Positions 1 to 5,332 of a stretch of DNA of 5,508 nt are shown one piece after another. The notes under the pieces were generated by a model. That model did no database searches. It saw only the letters and a program-made list of their open reading frames with translations, and had not been told where the DNA came from. The stretch's first letter is position 1. Each line of letters begins with the position of its first letter. Both the position numbers and the translations under genes were made by a program. The DNA is from an uncultured Butyrivibrio sp. (GTDB lineage Bacteria > Bacillota > Clostridia > Lachnospirales > Lachnospiraceae): positions 1 to 5,508 of the forward strand of contig CAMVRW010000175.1 of NCBI GenBank assembly GCA_947169985.1. The letters run 5' to 3'.

Positions 1-1196
1 AGGATGTGGAGTGGCTTAATCACAGCTTTACTCTCATTGATACCGGTGGTATTGAACCGGACTCAAATGACGTCATATTGTCCCAAATGAGAGAGCAGGC
101 TCAGATAGCCATTGATACAGCTGATGTCATCATCTTTATGGTGGATGTTAAGCAGGGACTTACGGATTCAGATGCCAAAGTGGCTGATATGCTAAGGCGC
201 TCTGGGAAGCCTATAGTTCTTTGCGTAAATAAGGTTGATAACTATAACAGGGATTCCCTTGATGTATATGAATTTTATAATCTGGGAATCGGAGAACCTT
301 TCCCTATTTCCGCTGCTAACAAGCAGGGAATCGGCGATCTTCTTGAGGAGGTAGTAAGTCACTTTAAGAAGGACTCAACTACTGAGGAAGAGGATGATTC
401 CATTAAGGTAGCCATCATTGGTAAGCCCAATGTAGGAAAGTCCTCAATCATCAACAGACTTATTGGCGAGAACAGGCTTATAGTATCAGATATCGCAGGA
501 ACCACCAGAGATGCCATTGATACAGAGGTCAAACATAACGGCAAGAAGTATGTGTTTATTGATACTGCAGGACTTCGCAGGAAGAACAAGGTCAAGGATG
601 CTCTTGAACACTATATGATAGTGAGGACTGTTGGGGCAGTAGAGAGAGCAGACATTGCAGTACTTGTGATAAATGCTGAAGAAGGTGTAACAGAGCAGGA
701 TGCAAAAATTGCCGGAATAGCCCATGAGAGCGGGAAGGCGGTTATAATCGCTGTTAATAAGTGGGATCTTATTGAGAAGGACAATCATTCTGTTAAGGAT
801 TTTACTAAGGACATCAGGAACACTCTGGCATTCATGAATTACGCTGAGATAATGTTCATATCCGCAGAGACAGGCCAGAGACTTGTTAAGCTCTATGACA
901 TGATCGATATGGTCAGCGAAAATCACGCTCTCCGTGTTTCCACCGGTGTTCTTAACGAGATAATGACCCAGGCTGTTGTAATGCAGCAGCCACCTAGTGA
1001 TAAGGGTAAGATTCTTAAGCTCTTTTACATTACCCAGGCATCTGTTAAGCCACCAACCTTTGTAATATTTGTAAACGACAAGAACTTAATGCATTTCAGC
1101 TATACCAGATATATTGAGAATCAGATAAGGGAAGCCTTTGGATTTAAGGGCACACCTTTAAGATTTATAATCAGGGAGAGAAAAGAGGACAAATAG
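1..1196 (+). CDS. der: Ribosome biogenesis GTPase Der (EngA), 5' end cut off by the window
   Basis: Der is an essential cytoplasmic GTPase with two tandem G domains and a C-terminal KH-like domain; in known bacteria it acts in assembly of the 50S ribosomal subunit. The reading frame is open from the window edge (first full codon at position 3, Asp), so the GTG at position 6 is an internal Val and not a start. By comparison with the family about 45 N-terminal residues are missing, including the first P-loop. Counting from the codon at position 3, the first G domain shows DTGG (13-16), NKVD (76-79) and SAA (103-105). An acidic linker follows (about 122-133). The second G domain shows the P-loop GKPNVGKSS (140-148), AGTTRD, DTAG (187-190), NKWD (252-255) and SAE (287-289). 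The KH-like end includes SVKPPTFVIFVND and FGFKGTP, both characteristic of Der. The stop TAG is one nucleotide before plsY. Identification is secure. Confidence 0.97.
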   Translation, partial: DVEWLNHSFTLIDTGGIEPDSNDVILSQMREQAQIAIDTADVIIFMVDVKQGLTDSDAKVADMLRRSGKPIVLCVNKVDNYNRDSLDVYEFYNLGIGEPFPISAANKQGIGDLLEEVVSHFKKDSTTEEEDDSIKVAIIGKPNVGKSSIINRLIGENRLIVSDIAGTTRDAIDTEVKHNGKKYVFIDTAGLRRKNKVKDALEHYMIVRTVGAVERADIAVLVINAEEGVTEQDAKIAGIAHESGKAVIIAVNKWDLIEKDNHSVKDFTKDIRNTLAFMNYAEIMFISAETGQRLVKLYDMIDMVSENHALRVSTGVLNEIMTQAVVMQQPPSDKGKILKLFYITQASVKPPTFVIFVNDKNLMHFSYTRYIENQIREAFGFKGTPLRFIIRERKEDK

Positions 1197-1197
1197 T

Positions 1198-1860
1198 ATG
1201 GAAAGAGTATTATGTTTACTGATCGGTTATGCTTTGGGGCACTTTCAGACTGCTGTTTTATACGGTAAGCTGAAGGGCATAGATATCAGGAAAGTTGGGA
1301 GTGGAAATGCTGGAACAACCAATACCTTAAGGGTAATGGGAGCTAAGGCGGGACTTATCGTTCTGCTTGGGGATATGCTTAAGTGCATGCTGGCTATATT
1401 CATAACCTATCTGCTCTTTGGAAAGAATCATCCGGAGCTTATAGTTCTTTATATGACCTACACAGCTGCGGGTTCAGTACTTGGACACGATTTTCCTATT
1501 CACCTGCACTTTAAAGGCGGCAAAGGAATAGCCTGCACCGCAGGATACACCATTTATCTTGGAATTCAGTATACACCACTGTTTATTCTGATGGGACTGG
1601 TGTCATTCTTCCTTCCTTTAAATCTGTGCCATATCGTTTCGGTGTGCAGCCTTTGCTATTATTCATGCCTTTTCATCATGACTGTTGTATATGGTCAGAT
1701 GGGACTTTTCGGAGCGCCACAGGCTGCGCTTATTGAAGTGTACGTAATACTCTTTATTTTGACAGCTCTTGCGTTTTATCAGCATAGAGGAAATATTAAG
1801 AAACTCCTTGCAGGTAATGAGCGTAAGACATATATCTTTAAAAAGAATAAGGTGGACTAA
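1198..1860 (+). CDS. plsY: Acyl-phosphate:glycerol-3-phosphate acyltransferase PlsY
   Basis: PlsY is an integral membrane enzyme that transfers an acyl group from acyl-phosphate (made by PlsX) to sn-glycerol-3-phosphate, giving lysophosphatidate, the first acylation in phospholipid synthesis. The 220-residue product has the usual size and is strongly hydrophobic with several membrane segments. The family's three cytoplasmic motifs are visible: GSGNAGTTN (34-42), a GHDFP...FKGGKG block (96-110) and HRGNIKKLLAGNE (196-208). The start ATG lies one base after the der stop and is preceded by AGAGGA (1184-1189) at a normal distance; the hydrophobic first helix begins immediately, which supports this start. 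The N-terminal stretch GHFQTA replaces the more common GSIPxx of PlsY, probably a lineage variant. The gene ends by overlapping gpsA, which supplies its substrate glycerol-3-phosphate. Confidence 0.95.
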   Translation: MERVLCLLIGYALGHFQTAVLYGKLKGIDIRKVGSGNAGTTNTLRVMGAKAGLIVLLGDMLKCMLAIFITYLLFGKNHPELIVLYMTYTAAGSVLGHDFPIHLHFKGGKGIACTAGYTIYLGIQYTPLFILMGLVSFFLPLNLCHIVSVCSLCYYSCLFIMTVVYGQMGLFGAPQAALIEVYVILFILTALAFYQHRGNIKKLLAGNERKTYIFKKNKVD

Positions 1861-2894
1861 TGGAAGAAAACCCAAGTAAACAAATAGGAATCATTGGAGC
1901 AGGAAGCTGGGGCATAGCCCTGGCTTATGTTCTGTCTGAAAATGGACATGACGTGACAGTCTGGTCCAGGAGCGAAGCCTCAGTTCAAAAACTTCGTGAC
2001 TATAGGGGGAATGAGGATAAGCTTCCAGGCGTTAAACTTAAGGAGAGTGTTAAATTCACCTCTGACATGGAAGAAGCTGTTTCAGGAAAAGAAATACTGG
2101 CTCTTGTTATACCTTCAGCCCATATGAGAGAAACAGTTAAACTCCTGGCCCCCTTTATATCCCAGGATGAGGATGAGCAGCCAGTGATAGTAAACTGTAC
2201 TAAGGGTATTGAGGAATCATCCCTCATGGTTATGTCAGATGTGATCCTGGATGAGCTTCCAGGCAGTAAAGTCTGCGTTCTTTCTGGTCCTTCCCATGCG
2301 GAAGAAGTTGGTAAAGCTATGCCAACAACCATCGTTGTTGGTGCCTTTGACAAGGATACAGCAAAGCTTGTGCAAAACGTATTCATGAATGACTTCTTCA
2401 GGGTTTATATAAGCTCTGATATGCTGGGCATTGAGATCGGAGCTGCTCTTAAGAATGTCATTGCTCTGGCTGCCGGAATTGCTGATGGTTATGGACTTGG
2501 TGACAATGCCAAGGCTGCTCTTATCACCAGGGGAATAGCTGAGATGGCCCGTCTTGGAGTGGCTATGGGTGGAAAGTATGAGACCTTTGCAGGCCTTTCA
2601 GGAATTGGTGATCTGGTTGTTACCTGCGCATCGATGCATTCACGTAATAGAAGAGCAGGAATTCTCATAGGTCAGGGTAAATCTATGGATGAGGCCATGT
2701 CTGAAGTGAAAATGGTTGTTGAGGGTGTTTACAGTGCCAAGGCAGCCTTTGCTCTTTCACAAAAGTATGAGATTGAGATGCCTCTTGTTCAGGCCGTAAA
2801 TGAGATCCTTTTTGACGACCGAAAGCCTGGAGAAGTTATTCAGGAGCTTATGATAAGGGATAGGAAGATAGAAAATACATCTCTTGACTGGTAA
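1860..2894 (+). CDS. gpsA: NAD(P)-dependent glycerol-3-phosphate dehydrogenase GpsA
   Basis: GpsA reduces dihydroxyacetone phosphate to sn-glycerol-3-phosphate in the cytoplasm, supplying the backbone for phospholipids and the substrate of PlsY encoded just upstream. The 344-residue protein matches the family length. The N-terminal Rossmann fold carries GAGSWG (13-18), followed by CTKG (113-116) and the substrate-site block SGPSHAEEV (142-150). The C-terminal helical domain has GAALKN with the presumed catalytic Lys198, LITRGIAEMARLG (221-233), GLSGIGDLVVTC with Asp251, and SRNRRAG (261-267), whose Arg-Asn pair contacts substrate and cofactor in this family. The ATG overlaps the plsY stop by one base (TAATG) and has AAGGTGG (1849-1855) as ribosome binding site, so translation is probably coupled to plsY. 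No convincing intrinsic terminator follows it. Confidence 0.97.
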   Translation: MEENPSKQIGIIGAGSWGIALAYVLSENGHDVTVWSRSEASVQKLRDYRGNEDKLPGVKLKESVKFTSDMEEAVSGKEILALVIPSAHMRETVKLLAPFISQDEDEQPVIVNCTKGIEESSLMVMSDVILDELPGSKVCVLSGPSHAEEVGKAMPTTIVVGAFDKDTAKLVQNVFMNDFFRVYISSDMLGIEIGAALKNVIALAAGIADGYGLGDNAKAALITRGIAEMARLGVAMGGKYETFAGLSGIGDLVVTCASMHSRNRRAGILIGQGKSMDEAMSEVKMVVEGVYSAKAAFALSQKYEIEMPLVQAVNEILFDDRKPGEVIQELMIRDRKIENTSLDW

Positions 2895-2898
2895 TCTA

Positions 2899-2927
2899 TT
2901 GCGCTATCCGGGGTACTATGCTAGTAT
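2899..2927 (+). promoter_or_regulatory. Probable extended -10 promoter of the folT unit
   Basis: TTGCGC (2899-2904) and TAGTAT (2922-2927) are separated by 17 bases, and the -10 is preceded by TGC, giving an extended -10 element (TGnTAGTAT). Neither hexamer is perfect: 3 of 6 and 4 of 6 matches to the housekeeping consensus. The predicted start near 2934 lies about 20 nt upstream of the riboswitch aptamer, a sensible position. An inverted repeat TACTA-tgc-TAGTA (2914-2926) covers the -10 region. Called from sequence only. Confidence 0.5.
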
Positions 2928-2953
2928 GTCCTTAAATAAATATTCATAGATAC

Positions 2954-3051
2954 GCAGAGTAGACGTTAGAGCGTTAAGTGCCCGGTGAACAGGGAGTTGT
3001 CACTGGGACGAAGGGATTTAATCCCGCGGTTTTAATGTCGCATCCCGCTGC
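2954..3051 (+). promoter_or_regulatory. Tetrahydrofolate (THF-I) riboswitch aptamer
   Basis: The segment has the conserved core of the class I THF riboswitch: GAGTAGA (2957-2963), GCGTTAAGTG (2971-2980), ACGAA (3008-3012), GCGGT (3026-3030) and GCATCCCG (3040-3047). The fold can be drawn by eye. P1 is GCAG (2954-2957) with CTGC (3048-3051). P2 is GACGTTAGA (2962-2970) with nine bases ending in TTAATGTC (3031-3039). P3 is CCCGGTGA (2981-2988) with TCACTGGG (3000-3007). A short hairpin GGGAT-TTA-ATCCC (3013-3025) follows. Loop 3 contains GGGA, which can pair with TCCC in the J2/1 region (3043-3046), the pseudoknot that builds one folate site in this class. Known members sit ahead of folate transport and synthesis genes, and folT is the next gene here. 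It should bind reduced folates and lower folT expression. Confidence 0.93.
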
Positions 3052-3104
3052 TACATCGAATATCTAGACCTCCGATGTGGTTAAAGGAAACTGCAAAGGA
3101 GGTG
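3050..3104 (+). promoter_or_regulatory. Riboswitch expression platform and strong Shine-Dalgarno of folT
   Basis: The folT ribosome binding site AAAGGAGGTG (3095-3104) matches ten bases complementary to the 16S rRNA 3' end. Upstream, ACCTCC (3068-3073) is a perfect six-base complement of GGAGGT (3098-3103). The same anti-Shine-Dalgarno lies in and beside the loop of a competing hairpin, GCTACATCG (3050-3058) with CGATGTGGT (3073-3081), nine pairs including three G-U. That hairpin also claims G3050 and C3051, which belong to the 3' strand of aptamer P1. This geometry suggests translational control: P1 formed with ligand weakens the hairpin and frees the anti-Shine-Dalgarno to mask the ribosome site. 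The direction of switching is inferred. No U-tract terminator is present, arguing against transcriptional control. Confidence 0.7.
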
Positions 3105-3109
3105 TTTTT

Positions 3110-3670
3110 ATGTCTAAAAATTCAACAGTGTTACAAAAATCCAAACTTCCAACCCTGTCAAAGCTTTCAGATGTCAAAGTGCTTTGCTTTTGTGGCATGA
3201 TGGGAGCACTGGCTATAGTCCTTGGCTATATTGCCACCATCAAGATCGGTCAGTATATCAGGATTGGCTTTTCCGGTTTACCCAATCAGGTTGTGGATTA
3301 CCTTTTCGGACCGTGGATCGGTGCTATCTTTGGCGGAGCAATGGATATCATTAAGTGGTTTGCCTCAGGAGATGGAAACTTCTTCCCTGGCTTTACTATT
3401 ACAGCCATGCTTGGCGCTGTGATTTACGGTTTCTTTCTTTACAATAAGCCGGTTAAGATCGTTAATATTGTTCTTTCACAGCTACTTGTTAAGATCATTT
3501 GCAATATCGGACTGAACACATTATGGCTTAATATGCTCTATGGACAAGCTTTTAAGGCAATCCTTCCGGGACGTATATTATCTAATGCCATTATGCTTCC
3601 AATTGACTGCTTTATCATGTTTGCGATGCTGAAGGTTGTAAGCAAGGTGGTCAAGCCACACTTTTCGTGA
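3110..3670 (+). CDS. folT: Folate-specific ECF transporter S component FolT
   Basis: FolT is the membrane-embedded substrate-binding subunit that captures folate and works with a shared energising module (EcfA, EcfA', EcfT), which is not encoded in this window. The 186-residue product is hydrophobic with about six predicted membrane segments and a short basic, soluble N-terminus. Family features are the block IGQYIRIGFSGLPN (46-59), followed by FGPWIGAIFGGAMDIIKW (66-83), DGNFFPGFT (88-96) and PGRI (153-156). The ATG at 3110 is chosen over an upstream in-frame GTG at 3077 because it sits 7 nt after GGAGG, while the GTG lies within the riboswitch expression platform. It appears to be a single-gene unit controlled by the THF riboswitch, which supports folate rather than another vitamin as substrate. 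No terminator of its own is visible after the TGA. Confidence 0.92.
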   Translation: MSKNSTVLQKSKLPTLSKLSDVKVLCFCGMMGALAIVLGYIATIKIGQYIRIGFSGLPNQVVDYLFGPWIGAIFGGAMDIIKWFASGDGNFFPGFTITAMLGAVIYGFFLYNKPVKIVNIVLSQLLVKIICNIGLNTLWLNMLYGQAFKAILPGRILSNAIMLPIDCFIMFAMLKVVSKVVKPHFS

Positions 3671-3677
3671 TATCGTC

Positions 3678-3706
3678 TTGACAAGAAAGGATGAAGAAAA
3701 TAAAAT
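3678..3706 (+). promoter_or_regulatory. Promoter of the tyrS T-box leader
   Basis: TTGACA (3678-3683) and TAAAAT (3701-3706) are separated by exactly 17 bases, a perfect -35 and a 5-of-6 -10 for the housekeeping sigma factor. The predicted start is near 3713, just ahead of the T-box Stem I. It begins only 7 nt after the folT stop codon. Confidence 0.88.
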
Positions 3707-3712
3707 AAATCA

Positions 3713-4017
3713 AGTAAAGGCGATGACCGGAACAAGTAGCAGATTCAGACTGACAACAGAGAACAGCCGGCTGGTGAGAGGCGTAGTTAAGTGAATTTGT
3801 GAATACATCCGTGAGCTGCACGGAAGAATAACTTTTTTCTGGAGTTTAGTAAGCTGTGACGACTGCCGGGGCGTTACTTCGGAAGAGTATAAAGACTCAA
3901 TGTATGGGTTGGAGTACTTGTTGAGGCGTATGGTGTGAGCCATGCGTGAATGAAGGTGGTAACACGATTAAACTCGTCCTTCGTGATCATTAACTGATTG
4001 CGAAGGACTTTTCTTTT
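3713..4017 (+). ncRNA. T-box leader (tRNA-Tyr responsive) of tyrS
   Basis: This fills the gene-free gap before tyrS and senses uncharged tRNA-Tyr to control read-through. Stem I shows a K-turn (GATGA at 3722-3726 opposite TGA at 3812-3814), then CGG (3728-3730) with CCG (3809-3811). The specifier loop has the loop-E pattern AGTA (3735-3738) opposite GAA (3801-3803). The specifier codon UAC (3804-3806) is followed by A, matching tRNA-Tyr. Above it CAGATTC (3740-3746) pairs with GAATTTG (3793-3799); the apical part has the conserved AGAGA and GGTGAGAG elements. Stem II can be drawn as GAAG/TAAC (3823-3832) with GTTACTTC (3873-3880). Stem III is CGTATGG (3927-3933) with CCATGCG (3940-3946). The T-box GAAGGTGGTAACACG (3952-3966) forms the antiterminator with CGTCCTTC (3975-3982). 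Its bulge UGGU (3957-3960) pairs with the ACCA end expected of tRNA-Tyr. The 5' limit is a predicted transcription start. Confidence 0.93.
3976..4017 (+). terminator. Regulated intrinsic terminator of the tyrS T-box
   Basis: A 14-bp stem pairs GTCCTTCGTGATCA (3976-3989) with TGATTGCGAAGGAC (3995-4008), with two G-U pairs and a TTAAC loop, followed by TTTTCTTTT (4009-4017). Its 5' arm shares GTCCTTC with the T-box antiterminator, so the two structures exclude each other. Uncharged tRNA-Tyr should favour the antiterminator and read-through into tyrS. Confidence 0.93.
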
Positions 4018-4038
4018 GCAAAAGAGCTTTCGCAATCA
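3995..4038 (+). other. Hairpin overlapping the 3' arm of the T-box terminator
   Basis: TGATTGCGAA (3995-4004) is perfectly complementary to TTCGCAATCA (4029-4038), ten pairs. Weaker inner pairing continues (G4005-U4028, G4006-C4027, then C4008-G4026 and neighbours after one bulged A). The 5' strand is the same sequence that forms the 3' arm of the terminator, so this is a third mutually exclusive structure. It has no U-tract and ends 7 nt before the tyrS Shine-Dalgarno AGGAGGTG (4046-4053), leaving that site free. A role in stabilising read-through transcripts is inference. Confidence 0.65.
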
Positions 4039-4057
4039 CACACTTAGGAGGTGCATT

Positions 4058-5278
4058 ATGCAGATTTTTGAGGAACTTAAGGCAAGAGGCCTTATTGCTC
4101 AGGTGACAGATGAAGAGCAGATAAGAGACCTTGTCAACAATGGAAAGGCAACTTTCTACATCGGCTTTGACTGTACAGCTGATTCGCTTACAGCTGGTCA
4201 TTTCATGGCTCTGACTCTTATGAAGAGACTTCAGGAAGCTGGAAACAAGCCAATTGCTCTTATTGGTGGCGGGACAACCATGATCGGAGATCCTTCAGGA
4301 CGTTCTGACATGAGAAAAATGCTTACTAGAGAAGATATTGACCACAATGCTGAGTGCTTTAAGCGCCAGATGGAGAAGTTCATTGACTTTGGTGAAGGAA
4401 AGGCCATGATGGTCAACAATGCTGACTGGCTTTTAGGACTTAACTATATTGAACTTCTTAGAGAGGTTGGAGCATGCTTCTCAGTTAATAACATGCTTAG
4501 AGCAGAGTGCTACAAGCAGCGTATGGAGAAGGGACTCTCTTTCCTTGAATTTAACTATATGATCATGCAGTCCTACGATTTCTACTACATGTTCCAGAAG
4601 TACGATTGCAACCTTGAGTTTGGTGGAGACGATCAGTGGAGCAACATGCTTGGTGGTACAGAGCTTATCAGAAGAAAGCTTGGTAAGGATGCACATGCCA
4701 TGACCATCACACTTCTTACTGATTCAAACGGCAACAAGATGGGTAAGACTGCAGGAAATGCTGTATGGCTTGATCCTAATAAGACTTCACCATTTGATTT
4801 CTACCAGTACTGGAGAAACGTAGGGGATGCTGATGTAGATAAGTGTCTTAAGATGCTCACATTCCTTCCTATCGAAGAAATTCTTGAGATGGAGAAGTGG
4901 GATGGCTCTCGTATCAACGAGAAGAAAGAGATTCTTGCATTCGAGCTTACATCTCTTGTACATGGTAAGGAAGAGGCACAGAAGGCTCAAGACGGAGCAA
5001 GAGCACTGTTTGCAGGCGGTGGAGATATGGCAAATGTTCCTTCTGTTGCTCTTAAGGAAGAGGATTTCAGGGATGGAGTTGTTGATATACTTCAGGTTCT
5101 TGTTTCAGCAGGCCTTTGTGCAACACGCAGCGAAGCTCGTCGTGCAGTTGAGCAGGGCGGTGTTCTTTTCGATGATGAGAAAGTGACTGACGTAAAGACA
5201 ACATATACTAAAGAGTCATTTGGTGATGGTGTCATGGTCCGTAAAGGAAAGAAGAACTTCAAGAAAGTTACTGTTTGA
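4058..5278 (+). CDS. tyrS: Tyrosyl-tRNA synthetase (class Ic)
   Basis: TyrS activates tyrosine with ATP and charges tRNA-Tyr in the cytoplasm. The 406-residue product has the family's normal length. The catalytic Rossmann domain begins with YIGFDCTADSL (34-44), then GGGTTMIGDPSGR (70-82), the tyrosine-site region NYMIMQSYD (166-174), FGGDDQW (188-194) and the KMSKS-type loop KMGKT (227-231). A C-terminal S4 RNA-binding domain occupies about 343-406. The HIGH motif reads TAGH (45-48), so its first His is Thr. The ATG at 4058 is chosen because AGGAGGTG lies at 4046-4053; an in-frame TTG at 3998 would add 20 residues but lies inside the terminator hairpin. The gene follows its own T-box leader, and the UAC specifier agrees with tyrosine. 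It appears to be a single-gene unit. Confidence 0.97.
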   Translation: MQIFEELKARGLIAQVTDEEQIRDLVNNGKATFYIGFDCTADSLTAGHFMALTLMKRLQEAGNKPIALIGGGTTMIGDPSGRSDMRKMLTREDIDHNAECFKRQMEKFIDFGEGKAMMVNNADWLLGLNYIELLREVGACFSVNNMLRAECYKQRMEKGLSFLEFNYMIMQSYDFYYMFQKYDCNLEFGGDDQWSNMLGGTELIRRKLGKDAHAMTITLLTDSNGNKMGKTAGNAVWLDPNKTSPFDFYQYWRNVGDADVDKCLKMLTFLPIEEILEMEKWDGSRINEKKEILAFELTSLVHGKEEAQKAQDGARALFAGGGDMANVPSVALKEEDFRDGVVDILQVLVSAGLCATRSEARRAVEQGGVLFDDEKVTDVKTTYTKESFGDGVMVRKGKKNFKKVTV

Positions 5279-5291
5279 CAGTAAAAAATAA

Positions 5292-5317
5292 GGGGTTGTC
5301 ACATTAGTGGCAACCCC
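5292..5317. terminator. Shared intrinsic terminator between convergent tyrS and transaldolase genes
   Basis: GGGGTTGTCAC (5292-5302) pairs with GTGGCAACCCC (5307-5317) in an 11-bp stem with one G-U pair and an ATTA loop. On the minus strand the stem is followed by TTATTTTTTAC, a good U-tract, so it clearly suits the transaldolase gene. On the plus strand the tail is ATTTATAAT, weaker but usable for tyrS. Confidence 0.88.
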
Positions 5318-5332
5318 ATTTATAATGCTTAA

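Noticed and set aside
6..8. GTG at position 6 as the start codon of der
   Set aside because: The frame is open to the window edge, and the Der first G domain is missing its P-loop, so the gene begins before the window and this GTG encodes an internal Val.
486..926. Minus-strand open frame of 146 codons opposite der
   Set aside because: It is antisense to conserved Der coding sequence, has no recognisable family, and looks like a shadow of the codon bias of der.
2908..2932. Intrinsic terminator for gpsA at GGGG-TACTA-tgc-TAGTA
   Set aside because: Only five good pairs form, outer pairs are mismatched or wobble, and the tail TTAAATAAA is not a U-tract; the promoter reading fits better.
2954..3094. 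Alternative P1 pairing of GCAG (2954-2957) with CTGC at 3091-3094 next to the folT Shine-Dalgarno
   Set aside because: Four pairs over about 130 nt is expected by chance and is weaker than the local P1.
3077..3109. Upstream in-frame GTG start for folT (11 extra residues)
   Set aside because: It lies in the riboswitch expression platform and the extension would translate the Shine-Dalgarno itself; the ATG at 3110 has an ideal ribosome binding site.
3710..3943. Minus-strand open frame of 77 codons opposite the T-box leader
   Set aside because: The protein resembles no family, has no ribosome binding site that I can see, and the stretch is fully explained by the structured T-box RNA on the plus strand.
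3998..4057. Upstream in-frame TTG start for tyrS (20 extra residues)
   Set aside because: It lies inside the T-box terminator stem and lacks a ribosome binding site; the ATG at 4058 follows AGGAGGTG and matches the usual TyrRS N-terminus.
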